Shown here piece by piece: positions 1 to 11,236 of a DNA stretch of 64,000 nucleotides. Under the pieces are notes generated by a model. The model ran no database searches and had not been told where the DNA came from. It worked only from the letters and a program-made list of their open reading frames with translations. Origin of the DNA: Anas platyrhynchos (lineage: Eukaryota > Chordata > Aves > Anseriformes > Anatidae); assembly GCF_047663525.1 (NCBI RefSeq), contig NC_092602.1, positions 5,463,501 through 5,527,500 of the forward strand, written 5' to 3'. A program made the translations under genes and the position numbers. Numbering within the stretch: the stretch's first letter is position 1; each line of letters opens with the position of its first letter.

Positions 1-167
1 GCCCGGCGAGCGTCCGAGGGCAGGCAGGCAGCAGAGGAGGATGAGCAGGGGGTGCTGTGGGCAAACGGCCAACTCTCAGCTCCAAAAAACTGCAGGGTGA
101 GGAGCTCAGGGGGGTAACGGAGCGAGAGGAGCGCGGGGCGAGGGTCTGACAGCTCTCTCTCAAGCAG

Positions 168-2307
168 GGGAGCAGCGGCTGAAGGAGCTGCGGCAGGAGG
201 GAGCGGACGTCCCGCTTGGCACCATCGAGGACTGGCTGGAGAAGAGGGCGAAGAGGCTGAGCGCGGCTCAGAGCAACAGGTACCGGGGGCTGGGGGCTGG
301 GGGCGTCCCAGCGAGGTGGGATCACACCCGAGGGGGCTTGGGGACCACGCAGGTGGCCAGGGCTGCCCCAAAGCTTGATACCTGAGCTGTGTGCCGGCTC
401 TTGGCACCCGTGGGGACCTGTCTGCGTGGCACACCTGCCTCGGGGACATGTGCAAGTGTCCCCCCATGATGTTGGGGACAAGGCAGGTCCCACTGCCCGT
501 GGCTGCTCCCCCGGGGAAGGCAGGCAGAGGGCAGGGTACCCCCGTGCCCTTGGCAGCACTCACGGACGTGTCTGGGAGGCCGTGGCGGCGGCGGCGCTGA
601 GTTATTGGTGCCTGCTGCGGGTGGCAGGAGGCCGGGCTCATCTGTTGCCAGCTCCCCCCATCCTCTGCCTGCCCTGTCTGCGCGTCCCTGCCCGTCCCTG
701 CCTTCTCCTTCGCCAGGCAGAGGGTGGGATTAGCTCCTCCTCACGGCAGCGGGACGCCTGCCTGCGGGTCCCTGCTGTTCCCTCGCTCACCTGACTGTGC
801 CGCAGGCTTAATTGGATGACATTTGGGCAGGTGCCAAATCTCTCTTTTGTTCTTTTTTTTTTTTTTTTTTTCCCCTCCTGTTTGCTCCTGTCCTCTCCGT
901 GTTTGGTCTGGGCAGGATCTTCCTTCTGCTGCCTGTCTGGGCGCGTTGCGTTCTGCTCCCTCCATCCATCAGCCTGGCTGCTCTTCGCCCTGCAGCCATG
1001 CTCGCCGGCAGCAGCAAGCTCCCAAGCTCCCTCCCCTTGTTTGTTTGTCCTTTTTTTTTTGTTTGTCCTGCCCGATATCTTTCAATCTCGGGACAGATCC
1101 TCTCCTGCTGATAAAACCCAGCCGAATTCCCAGCCTCCCATCCTCACTTGGTCCCCGCTGCCTCCAAGCACGCGCCAGACCCGGCGTTTTTCGGGCTGTT
1201 GCTTTCCACCCAGCCTCTCCGCCCCCACAGGTCCTGAAACCATCTGCTGCAGCAAACCAACCCCAGCTCTTCAGCACTTCTCTGGCCGTGCCTGGCCTCA
1301 CCGGTGTCCATCCCCATCACCTTCCTTCTCCCCTCGTGTGCTTTCCAGCCCCACCGTTGCCCTTCCGAGCAGCGGTGCGCTTCGCTTCGCCTGCCAGAGG
1401 TCTCCTGGTGCTTTGGGCACGTGTTTCTGCCCTAACAGCCACGGAGCTCCCTCATCTGCCTCCACCAGGCAGGGGTCAGGGCCCTGGGAGGGTGCTGCTC
1501 CCCCGGAGCGTTACGTAAGGGAGCACAATTACATTTCTGCTGGCATCGCAATTAAAAGGATCCAGCAGGATCAGAGCGAGAGGCCCGGGAAGCTGGGAGG
1601 CTGCTGCCAGGGCTTGTGCTGAAGGACAAGTGAGTTTCCTGTGCTGAGGAATGAAGGAAAGGGCACGTTTCCTGGGGATTTAAGCCTGTCCCGGCCCAGC
1701 TCTTTCTCCTCCAGCTGGAGACAAGGCAGCGATGCTTCTCGCTCCGCACTTCTGTCCCACATGCTGCTCGCAGCAGCCTCCCCTCATAAATAGGAGCGAG
1801 AGAGAAAAAAAAAGCGTTCCCCGGGCTGCGAGCTGGAGGAGAAAGCCTCTTCCCTCTGGTGAAGGGTGCTTCTGTGAAAACACCCTGGCGTTTTGGCAGC
1901 TCCTCCGCTTCCGAGGGGCCCTTGTCCTTCGGGAAGTGCGCAGCTGCCTTGGGATTGGGGCTGCTGGGGAAGAGATCATGGAAACATCTGCTGGTGGGGC
2001 TCAACGCTCAGCTGTGCGGGGAGCTTTGGGCAGCTGGGGGACGGAGGGGCTGTGCCTCAGGACAAGCAGAGGGGGCATTGTCATGCTCGCCCCCCCGAGG
2101 ACCCCGCTGTGTCCCCAAGCTCTCGAACGGAGTCAGCCACGGCTCATCTCTGCCCTTTCCCTCTCCCATCTCCGCAGCGCCCTGCCTGAGAAGCCGCTGC
2201 CCTTCCAGTATCCGCCGGGCTGGCCGCCGCCCCAGGAGCTGCCCCCGTCCCTGCAGGCCCCCCCACCTGGGGGGTGGCCGCTGCCCCCCGACCTGCAGTG
2301 GGGCTGA
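168..2307 (+). CDS. ZMAT5: ZMAT5, last two coding exons (5' part outside window)
   Basis: ZMAT5 is the 20-kDa subunit of the U11/U12 di-snRNP of the minor spliceosome (nuclear). Two exons are visible: 168-279 (acceptor CAAGCAG before it, donor GTACCG after it) and 2178-2307, ending in TGA at 2305-2307. The first encodes the helical stretch with the family signature EDWLEKRAKRLS. The split codon AG|C joins it to the second, which encodes the proline-rich tail with FQYPPGWPP, QELPPSL, APPPGGWPL and the terminal QWG, as in mammalian ZMAT5. The two N-terminal zinc fingers (U1-type and CCCH) must lie to the left of base 1. Intron 280-2177 carries a long T-run near 848-871 and no other recognised gene. 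The gene is tail-to-tail with CABP7, as in human. Identification is secure; only about half the protein is present. Confidence 0.93.
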
Positions 2308-2379
2308 GGCGCCCTGCTGGGGCTGGATGTCACCCTCGCCTGAGAAGAGCACTGAATTATTGACCTACACTTTTATTTT

Positions 2380-2385
2380 AATAAA
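2380..2385 (+). terminator. ZMAT5: ZMAT5 polyadenylation signal AATAAA
   Basis: A canonical AATAAA lies 73 bases after the ZMAT5 stop codon in a short AT-rich patch, followed by the GT/T-rich stretch CTTGTGTTATTTC at about 2408-2420. That is the arrangement expected of a vertebrate cleavage site. It implies a very short 3' UTR. Confidence 0.75.
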
Positions 2386-3960
2386 TTTTTCTCCCCCGCA
2401 TCACAGCCTTGTGTTATTTCTCACCTGGCAGCCTCCCGTGGGGCGAGCTGGTCCCTGGAGGTCATTGTTGTGCTCCCCAAACGGGGGGTGAAGCTGAAGC
2501 CCCACTGCTTGTGGAGCCCACGCAGGCTGGGGAAGGAAGCTGTAAGCAGGCCTTTAAACATCCCTGCTAAATATTTCCTCCCGTGTTGATGACTGGGGTT
2601 TGCTTCTGCTAAATGTAGCGGGTAACGCTGGGGGTTCAGGTGCTGGAGCTCCTAATGAAGAGCTCGGGGAGCTCCCCAAAGCCCCGTGCTCCTGCTCCCA
2701 CTAGGCTGGAGGTGAGAAACGAGGAGGAAAAAAACATTTTTCCACGGCTCCTCCTTCTCCAGGAAATGAAGGAAGGGGCGAGTGCCAAGGGGGCGAGTGG
2801 CTGGGGGTCGCTCCCTGCTGGGGGAGCCAGGACTGGGTGTCGGGATTGGACCAGTGGCAAATAAAAGCCAAATATCGGGCACGAAGGGGCTGCCTGAGCG
2901 TGGGGAGAGCACATGAGGAAGGGGCTCGCTCTGCCTGCCCCCAGCACCTGCCCTTCCTCTCCTCCTACCTCCGGGAGCAGCTGGGGGTGCTCGCAGGGCG
3001 CACTTTGGCTTGGCCACCACCCCCCGGAGCTCGGCACCGTGCGCCCCGCTGGTGGCTGTGCCGTGCCAGAGCAGCAACCTGCCAGCAGCTCTGCGGTGCC
3101 AGCGCACTCCAGGTTTGGCCACGGGTGCAGGCAGCGGCTCCAGGCTCGTGGAGAGCACCAGCAGCTGCCTGCGGACAGCGATGCACAGAGGGAGCTGCCA
3201 GCCCTGGTGCAGGACTCCCAGGAGCAGCAGCAACCCCGCTGCCTCCTTCTTTGGCACGAGCAGAGGCTGGATGTGAGCGTGGCTGGAGGCTGGGTGTGCA
3301 GTTACTCGAGCTCAGGGGTGGTTTTACCCTTCCCGGTGTTGTTCTGGCTTGGGCCACGTGCACGGGTCCCTTCCCCTTGGGGCCACAGCTGCTGCTGGCG
3401 GAGGAAAACAGAGAGCCAAACCTCCTGCAGGCATCCCGAGGGGGGCCGTGAGCCGTGTGCCTGCGCCCGCCTCTGCAGCGGTGTTTTGCAATCCGCCATC
3501 CAAATATTCTGCTCTTCCCAGCCTGGGATTTCGAGACTTGCTTTGCTTCCCCTGCTCCCAGCCCCGCGCCCTGCTCGGTGCCACCCGTCCGCCCGAAGCG
3601 GGGCGATTTGTGAACTTGCAAAAAACAAACAAACAAACACAAGTTTGGCACTGCAAACATCAGCTCCAGGGGGGAGGACCCCGCAGCACCCCAAAACAAG
3701 CTGCTGTCCCCCAGGGATGCTGCAGGATGGGGCCCCCCAGCACGTTCCCCCTGGGACTCGGTGTCCCTGGCTGGGATGTGCCGGGGCTGGCAGGGGAGCT
3801 GCAGCCCATGAGCGGTGGCACGAGCCAAAATGCCCCCTGTGCAGCGGGAGGCATCGCTCGGGAAGCTTTTAGGGAAATGAGCCGCTCCTGGGACCCTGCC
3901 AAGGCGCAGCCCCACTGGGCTCTGCCCGGCGTCCTCTGGCAGCTCTTGCTGGGAGAGGAA

Positions 3961-4044
3961 GGGGATGGGGATGGGGATGGAGCAGGGATGGGATGGGGTG
4001 AGAATGGGAATGGGGATGGGGATGGGGATGGGGATGGGATGGGA
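3961..4044. repeat. GGGGAT hexanucleotide array (small)
   Basis: Imperfect tandem copies of GGGGAT with GGGAT and GGGAAT variants. It is the same motif as the much larger arrays near 11.3-12.2 kb and 13.4 kb. The runs of four G separated by two bases fit a G-quadruplex-forming pattern on the + strand. Confidence 0.85.
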
Positions 4045-4350
4045 ACAGGTTCAGGGACAAGGCTGAGGCCACCCCACGCTGCTTGCAGGACTGGAGAGAC
4101 AAAACCACCCTTTCCTCCCCCAAAACCCTTCTCGGTGCTACAGAAACCCCAAACCCAGGTGTTTTATCCTGCCGGCGCGGCACCATCCAGCAGGGACCAA
4201 CAGCAGCAGGGTCCTTCTCGCCCCTCGTCCTGCTGCGCCGCCGTCAAACCGCTCGCAGAGGGAGATTTTTTTTCTCCCAGCGAGCGTTTAATTAAATTAG
4301 CGGGGCGCGTCGCCTCGCGGCAGCCGCAGTGACACAGCCCCGGCTGCGGC

Positions 4351-4398
4351 ACCAGCACCGGGACCAGCACCGGGACCAGCACCGGGACCAGCACCGGG
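4351..4398. repeat. 12-base tandem repeat, four perfect copies
   Basis: Four exact head-to-tail copies of ACCAGCACCGGG. Perfect identity between units suggests recent expansion. Confidence 0.9.
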
Positions 4399-5538
4399 GC
4401 CCAGAGCCGCTCAGGTGCTTCCGAGCCGGGAGCCCAGATCTCCAAACACCCACCGTCAGGAAGCCCCATTCAATTCCCATTAAAATTAATTGAGCATCTT
4501 TGAGGAGCCGAGCTTTGGGGACCGCGCTCTTCCTTTTAGCTGATTTTTCTTTTATGTTACTGTCTTTTCTAGCAAATTAAATTGTCCTCGTTTTCCTTTT
4601 TTTTTTTTTTCCTTTTTTTTTTTTTCTCTTTTTCGCCTTCCTTATGTTTATTCACAGCGTCTATAACAGACCTGGTTAAATATATCTGGCTGTATGTACA
4701 CAGCGCCGAGGGCACGTGGTTTCCCCTGAAAACGCCGGTTCGTAAAAAAGCAAAAGTTTCTGCGGGGAGATGGATGAAATTTCATTACGGGCGCGGAGCC
4801 TCCCCCTCTTTTCGAGGCAGCCGAGATGATTTCACTGCCGTGGAGCGCTTCCCATTTTCATTTCTCATTTGGACGCTCGGTTCAATTTGCGTGATAAATT
4901 ATATGAGATCCAAAAAAAATAAATAAATAAAAAACCCCCAACCAGCCCCCATCGCCCCCCCCCCGGTAACACGCAGCCAATTCCTGGCAGCGCCGCGCCG
5001 AGCCACGGAGATCCCTGTGCCTTGAACCGATCCCTGCACTCCTCAGCTCTCCCTGCCCAGAAATTCCCATTTCCAGCAGTTTTGCACCCAAACTGGGGTG
5101 TCCCCAAGCAGGGAGCGGGCTGGCGGCCCGCAGCCCCGACGCCCCGGGGATGGCCACCTCCTGCAGGGAAGCAGCCGTGCCTGTGATGCTACCGGCACCG
5201 AGAGCTCCCCGGGTTTTTATTTATTATTTTAATCTATTTGCCATTAAAAATGCATCGTCTGGGGGCTCGGGGAGGGCTATCCATCAGGCGGGTGCAGGAC
5301 CCCCCCCCGGAGCTCACGGAGAGGGGATTTCCAGGGTGCTCTCATTAGTGGGATGTTCTCATTAGCGGGACGGCGTCGCCCAGCATGGGGGGCAGACCCC
5401 CCCCCATAACTAAACCAGGAGCTGGGGGGGTCCTGGTGGTGTCCCACAGGTCCCGCGTGGCCTTGACGGAGCTGGGCCGCAGCACCCATGGGTGCCCTGC
5501 GCCCCCCGAGCGTCCCCGAGCAGTTCAGAAATCCCGGT

Positions 5539-5544
5539 TTTATT
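5539..5544 (-). terminator. CABP7: Candidate CABP7 polyadenylation signal (minus-strand AATAAA)
   Basis: TTTATT on the + strand reads AATAAA on the CABP7 strand, about 680 bases past the CABP7 stop. Other minus-strand AATAAA hexamers occur further on (about 4647 and 5216), so the site in use is uncertain. Confidence 0.3.
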
Positions 5545-6220
5545 TCAGATCGGAAACGACCGACCAGGAAGGAAAAAAATAAAATAAAATAAGAACGGAA
5601 CTCCAAAGAATGAGAAACGGACCCAAATCCAAACCGGGCCGGGGCCCGGCGGGTGCTACATACAGGCTGGGGGGGGGGTTGGATGGGGGGGTCCCCAGGC
5701 TGCCGGGACGTGCGGCTCTTCCCAGCGGGTCCTCGTGCGGGCAGCCCCCTCTGGCAGCTGGGGAAACTGAGGCACGGCGCGGGGCTGGGGGGGGTGCACG
5801 GCGGAGGCAGGGGGGGGCAGATCCAGCCTTTGGCGGCGAGGTCCATGCAAACGCCCCCCCCTCTCCGAATTGGGAACAAAAATACAGATCTCAGGCGCGT
5901 GTATTGCTCACGGGGCGCTCGGTTCGGCCATAAATACGGAGCTGCAGGGGCTGGATGTGGTGCAGCAGGGGGGGTGCAAGGGGGGGGCCGGCACCGCGGG
6001 CACGTTTCGCCCCCGGCTCGGGGTTTTGGGGGGGGCAGCGGGTGGGCTCCATGCACAGTGCATGCACTTGGTACTTGCTGGCGGGGTTCCGGGGCTCTGC
6101 CGCAGTCCGGGCGTCGCGCGAGCAGCCCCGCGGGCTCCCCACCCCTGTGCCGGGGTGGGAGGTTTTTTTTTTTTGGGGGGGGTGAGGGTGTCCCCCGATG
6201 TCCCCTGGTGTCCCCTGGTC

Positions 6221-9200
6221 CTACTTCATGCCGCTGCGCAGCACCTGGTTGGCGGCGATGAGCATGACGCTGATGATGAAGGCGATGGCGAAGGCGCAGA
6301 TGAGGCTTTTGCGCACGCACGTCTGCCGGATCTGCTGGCTGGAGCAGGCTGCGGGGACAGCCGGCGTCACCCCCACCCCGCCGTCCCCACGTCCCCCCCC
6401 AGCTCCTTAACCCCCCCCCACCCCATACCCCACGCCCCGCTCACTCTCCACGTCCACGGGGCACTCCTCGGCCGTGCCCATGTGGCTCTCCTCCTCCGTC
6501 ATGATGATGTTCTCGATGTCCTTCATGGAGAGGTGCTCGCAGAAGGTGTCGTACAGCAGCCGCTTCAGCTCGTCCACCGTCAGCTTCTGCATGTCGCACT
6601 GCGGGGCGGACGGGTGGGCTCGGGTACCCCAAGTTGGCCCCCCCCGGTGCCGGGGGGCTGCTCGCCTCGCCCGAGCCTCGGCGGAGCGGGGCTGGGGGCT
6701 CCAGCACCCAAGGGTGCTTGGTCACAGGCCGGGGTTCAGGTCGCTGTGCCCAGGGCGCAGCCTGACCCTAAATATGGCCCTAGAACGCAGCCTGGCCCCA
6801 AAGGTGACCTTAACTCAAAGTTTGAGCCTGACCCCAAACCTGCCCCTGACCCCAATTCTAACCCCAGCCTGAGCCTGGCCATCACCCTGACCCCAGCCCT
6901 AACCTGGAGGCTGACCCCAGGCCCAACCCTGCCCCTAACCCTAAACCCAGCCCCAACCACAGCCTGAGCCTGACCCTGACCTGAGCCCTAACCCCAAGCA
7001 AACCCTGACCCTGAGCCCGACCCCAAGCTCAGCCCCAGCCCTGACCCTCACCCTGACCCTAGCCCTAACCCCAGCCCCAAGCCTTACCTTGACCCCGACC
7101 CCAACCTCAAACCCGACCCAATCCTAACCCTGACCCCAACCCAGCCCCGCCCCGGTGTCCCCGGTGTGCGGGTTGGGGTCGGGTCCCCCCCTACCTTCCA
7201 GAAGACGGTGTCGAAGTCCGTGCCGTGGAACTTCTCCGGGATGCCCGAGGTGGACAGCTTGGGGCCCAGCAGCGTCACGAACTCCTCGAAGTCCACCTGC
7301 CCGTCACCTGCGGGACACGGAGCCGGCGTCACCCCGACACGAGGACGAGCGTGTCCCCTGTCCCCCCCTCAAATGGGGACCCTGAGAAGTGTCCCCACGG
7401 CAGCGTTTTGGGGGGACGCCGCTGGGCTTGGTGGTTTTGGTGGGACCCCGCTCCAGGGTTTGGCACTTTGGGGGCTCCAGTGCCACCCCCCTGACCCTGG
7501 GGCTTCACCGAACGGGGACCCCACACTGCTGGGGGACCCCAGTGCCAGCCAGGGACCCCAAAATCCACCTGGGGACCACGACACCAGCTGGGACCTCCCG
7601 CACTGCTCAGGACCCCGGCAGCAGTTGGGGACCCCCAGGAGCGGCTGGAAAGCCCAGCTCCAGCCGGGACCCCCATGCCCCAGCCCCTAAAACCCCACAG
7701 AAATGGGGCCGGGCTGCCCTCGTGGGGAGGAGGACATCAGCCCCCGGGGCTGTCACGGCGGCACTAACGATGAGTAATGGAGGGAGCCGCGGCTTGGCAG
7801 CCTCGCCTGAAAGGCTTTTAAATGGGGAAAAAAAAAGAAAAAAAGAAAAAGGAATCCAATAAATTAACGCGCTCCTTAAGGTCCCGGTGAGCACGGGAGT
7901 GACGGGGAGGGCAGGGCCACGGGGTGCAGGGCCATGGGGTGTGGGATCTGGCACCAGGGTGTGGGATCCAGCCCTGGGGTGTGGGATCTGGGCCGGGCAC
8001 CCCAATCCCAGGGGGGTTGGCCAGGTCAGGACGCCCCCGTCCCACCCCGGACCGGTTCCAGCCCCGTTAAATCCTCCCGAATGGAGCCACGGGGAGGAAG
8101 AGGAGGGTGACGGACGAGGCTCCGGGCACGAGGCAGGACCCGAACCGGGCCCCTCCAAATCCAGCAGTGATGGGAGAAGGGGGGGGGGGAGCAGCACCGG
8201 GGGGGTGCCGGGGGTCCCGTGCCGGGGTCCTACCGTCCATGTCGAGGCGCTGGATGATGACCTCGAGCTCCACCTCGTTGGGCATGTAGCCCAGCGAGCG
8301 CATGGCCGTGCCCAGCTCCTGCTTGGAGATGAAGCCGTTGCCGTCCCGGTCGAACACCTTGAAGGCTTCGCGGATCTCTGCGGGGGAAACGGGGCTCAGC
8401 CCGGACACCCCAAAAATCCCCCCCCCTGACCTCCCCCAGGCCAGCCGCTCGCCCCCCGCAGCGGGGAAACTGAGGCACGGTGGGGCTGGGCGCATCCCGC
8501 TCCTGGGCACCCAGCGCGGGGCCGGCACCGGTGCCGAGCCCCAAATATCCCGAACCCGCGGTGCTCGACGCCCTGCCGCCCCGTGGGGAAGAGCTGGGGG
8601 GAGAAAGTGAGCAGATCTGGGGGTTCTGGCCCAAAATGCAGCCCCTGGGTGCTGCGGGAGGACGGGGGCAGCTCGGTGGGTGCCGGCCGCCCTAAAGCCG
8701 CGCTCAGCCCCGTTTCCCGGAGGACCACTGGGCAGCATGGGGTGGTTTTGCCCAAATCGCTGCTTTTTAGGGGATTTCCTTCCTCTTGGATCTCCCCCGG
8801 CCAGCAGAGCCCGAGCCAGGCTGAGGGAGTTGAGGGCTCCACATGTGGCAGCGAGGACTTGCACTGGGGGAAACGCGGAATTGGGCTGAAATCGACCCAA
8901 ACTCAACATCGTGCCCCAAAACCACGGGGATGGGGTGGCCTTTGGGGTCTTGGGGGGTGGCATGTCAGCGCAGCAGCCGGTAAGGCCGCCTTGGGATGTA
9001 AAACGCCGTGTTTGGGAGCGGTGCTAAAAACATGAAGTCTCATGCCGGGTGGTTTCCCCCTGCTCTGAGCCCCCAGCCCAGCCGGGTGCCGTCTGAGACG
9101 TCCTGCGAGGCGTTTTGGGGTGAATTTGGTAGGTTTTGGCCTGCTGGCTCGACAGCTTTGCTTCTCCCTGCCAGCCCCCAAAAACCAGGCACAGGGGGCT

Positions 9201-10826
9201 CGGGGCCACCCCCAAGGCTCAGGGGGAGCCAGCAGCGGGTTCCCCCCCCTGCATGGTCCCTCCGTGGGGTCACCTTGGGGGTCTCGAGGGCCGTGGGTCG
9301 TGGCAGGAGCACCCCGTTGGTGCACCGCACGCTGGGTGTGTGTGTGTGTGCAACACTGCAATGGGGCTGTGCACGCTCACTGCAGCAGTGCCCTGCTTGT
9401 GCACGCACACACACACACCCCGAAGTGATGCCGTGCTCGTGCACGCACATGTGCACGCCTTGCAGCGATGCTGTGCTTGTGACGCACACACACACGCCTT
9501 GCAGCCACGCTGTGCTTGTGGTGCGCCCTTTGCAGCCACGCTGTGCCTGTGCGTGCATGCAAACAGCTTGCAGCGAGGCTGTGCCCGTGCATGCACAGCC
9601 CGGCACCGTGCTGGACCTGTGTGTGCACAGACACTTCGCAGCCACGCTGTGCTTGTGCACCCACAGGCACCTTGCAGTGCTGCTGTGCGTGTGCGTGCAT
9701 GCAAACACCTCGCAGTGACGCTGTGCTTGTGCATGCACAAACACCTTGCAGTGACGTTGTGCTTGCATGCACAGACACCTGACAGCCACGCTGTGCTTGT
9801 GCGTGCACAAACACCTTGCAGTGATGTTGTGCTTGTGCATGCACAAACACTTTGCAGTGATGCTGTACCTGTGCATGCACACCCAGACACCTTGCAGTGA
9901 CGCTGTGCTTGTGCACACACACACAGAAACCTTGCAGCGATGTTGTGCTTGTGCACACACACACAAACACTTTGCAGTGATGTTGTGCTTGTGTGCACAG
10001 ACACCTTGCAGTGATGTTGTACTTGTGCATGCACACCCAGACACCTTGCAGTGACGCTGTGCTTGTGCATGCACACACTAACACTTTGCAGTGATGCTGT
10101 GCTTGTGCATGCACACCCAGACACCTTGCAGTGACACTGTGCTTGTGCACACACACACACAACCACCTGAGCGCCACGCTGCACTGGTGCATGCACACAC
10201 GCACCCCCTGCAGCAGTGCTGTGCACGTGAACCCAGCTCCCCCCCCAGCACTGCACGTGTGCGTGCACACACCCTGCAGCGGGGCCGTGCGTGTGCACAC
10301 AGACGTGCACACACACGTACACGTGCCGGGGGGGCTGCAAACAAGCACACACACACTCACACACACACACGGGGGCGTGAAGCTGTAGCAGAGCCCCCAG
10401 CCCTGCACACTGCGGTTTGGGGCCCCCCGGCTGCGTGTCCCCGTGCCTCAGTTTCCCCTGCGGTGCCCGGAGGCTGCGAGCAGCCCCCTGGGGGCCGCGT
10501 CCCCGTCCCGCAGCCAAACTTTTGGGGCGAAAAACCCCCTTTTCGGGGCAGCCCGGCCCTGTGCATGCCACGAGTGGGCTCCCCGACCTCACCGTGCCAC
10601 GCGTGGGGATGGGGGGGGGACCGATGGGGCCAGGCGGAGCGCGGTGCGGGTAGGGGGGTCCCTCCCTCGGGGACCCCCCAGGGCTCACCCCCAGCATCCC
10701 CCCCCCCCGGGGCTCACCCTCCAGCTCGTCCTCGGGGATGTCCACGGGGTGCTGCTCTGCCAGCAGCGGGGGCACGCTGTAGATGCCCCGGTACATCAAC
10801 GCGGCGGTCACCGGGTGGAACGGCAT
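6221..10826 (-). CDS. CABP7: CABP7 (calneuron II), complete, five coding exons
   Basis: Calcium-binding protein 7 is a tail-anchored EF-hand sensor of the Golgi and vesicles; its family inhibits PI4-kinase IIIbeta at low calcium. Exons in transcript order: 10718-10826 (ATG at 10826), 8234-8377, 7195-7307, 6445-6598, 6221-6348 (TAG at 6223). All junctions are GT-AG with matching phases, giving 648 nt and 215 residues, the usual length. EF-hand 1 loop is at residues 46-57 (DRDGNGFISKQE) and EF-hand 2 at 82-93 (DMDGDGQVDFEE, split over exons 2 and 3). Both keep the D/N/G/E ligands. The C-terminal EF-like half is degenerate, as in the family. A hydrophobic segment at about 189-210, followed by a short polar tail, is the membrane anchor. 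CABP7 is co-oriented with NF2 immediately upstream, as in human. Intron 1 carries a minisatellite; the intron at 6599-7194 carries telomere-like repeats. Confidence 0.97.
6755..7150. repeat. Degenerate telomere-like CCCTAA/CCTGACC array in a CABP7 intron
   Basis: Dense short repeats of CCCTAA, CCCTGA, CCCCAA and CCCAGC types fill the intron between coding exons 3 and 4. Runs such as AACCCTAAACCC and CCCTAACCCC resemble vertebrate telomeric CCCTAA, but the array is heavily diverged and mixed with other spacers. Confidence 0.75.
9330..10375. repeat. GT/CA-rich minisatellite in CABP7 intron 1
   Basis: About 1 kb of roughly 35-48-base units, about twenty copies by eye. The core reads CTTGCAGTGAYGYTGTGC and is followed by CTTGTGCATGCAC with a variable CA-rich spacer. 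Many units end in the 10-base palindrome GTGCATGCAC. Unit length varies through the spacer, so the array is not a fixed-frame coding repeat. Alternating purine-pyrimidine stretches (CACACA, GTGCATGC) favour left-handed DNA. A related degenerate block is at about 14460-14640. Confidence 0.85.
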
Positions 10827-11236
10827 CTTCGGAGCCCAAAGTTTCGCCGGCCGAAAAAAAATTGCCCAGAAGAAATCCGAGCCTAACCCGGGACGGGGTC
10901 GGCCCCCCCCCAAAAACCCAAACCCACCTCCACCTCCCCCGGCCCCCCCCCCCCCGAGCAGCCCGTCCCCGCGGCCTCAGGGCGGAGGGGGGGGGGGGCC
11001 GGGGCCGGCTCCCAGCATCCAGGAGCCGCTTTTAAAGGCCGGGACCGGCTCCGGAGCCCCCCCGGCACCCCCCCGGGAGCTGCCCCTTGGGGCCCGGCAT
11101 GGCGGGGCCTCCGCCGCAGCCTCCTGCCGCTGCCCAAGTTTGGCGGAGCAGGAGCCGGGGCTCGGCGCTCGCTGCCCGCCCCCAGCCCCAACCCCCGCCC
11201 CCCGGCCGCGCCTCCCCGGTACCGGGCTGGGGGGTA
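10827..11236 (-). promoter_or_regulatory. CABP7: CABP7 promoter / 5' leader CpG-rich region
   Basis: This GC-dense, CpG-rich block lies directly upstream of the CABP7 ATG (transcription leftward), between coding exon 1 and the GGGGAT array. It has long C-runs and G-runs on the + strand (for example at 10900-11000) and no TATA box. Placement of the promoter is inferred from position and CpG density; the start site is not visible. Confidence 0.5.

Larger units (their letters stand above)
2421..5538. other. Intergenic DNA between ZMAT5 and CABP7 3' ends
   Basis: No convincing coding exon is seen on either strand; the open frames here are GC-driven and lack splice or family signals. Contents: a GGGGAT array at 3961-4044, a 12-base tandem repeat at 4351-4398, poly-T tracts around 4594-4625, and an AT-richer island at about 4465-4930 that contrasts with its GC-rich flanks and could be conserved noncoding sequence or distal CABP7 3' UTR. 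CABP7 transcripts run leftward into this region, so part may be its 3' UTR; the end point cannot be fixed from sequence alone. Confidence 0.5.

Noticed and set aside
5277-6320. 347-codon minus-strand frame over the CABP7 last exon
   Set aside because: It is a shadow of CABP7 in another frame plus GC-rich 3' UTR; no family features.
9270-10913. 547-codon open frame on the minus strand, His/Cys/Ala-rich repeats
   Set aside because: It is the minisatellite of CABP7 intron 1 read through; unit length is not a constant multiple of three, and the frame overlaps CABP7 exon 1 on the same strand only because the flanks lack stops.
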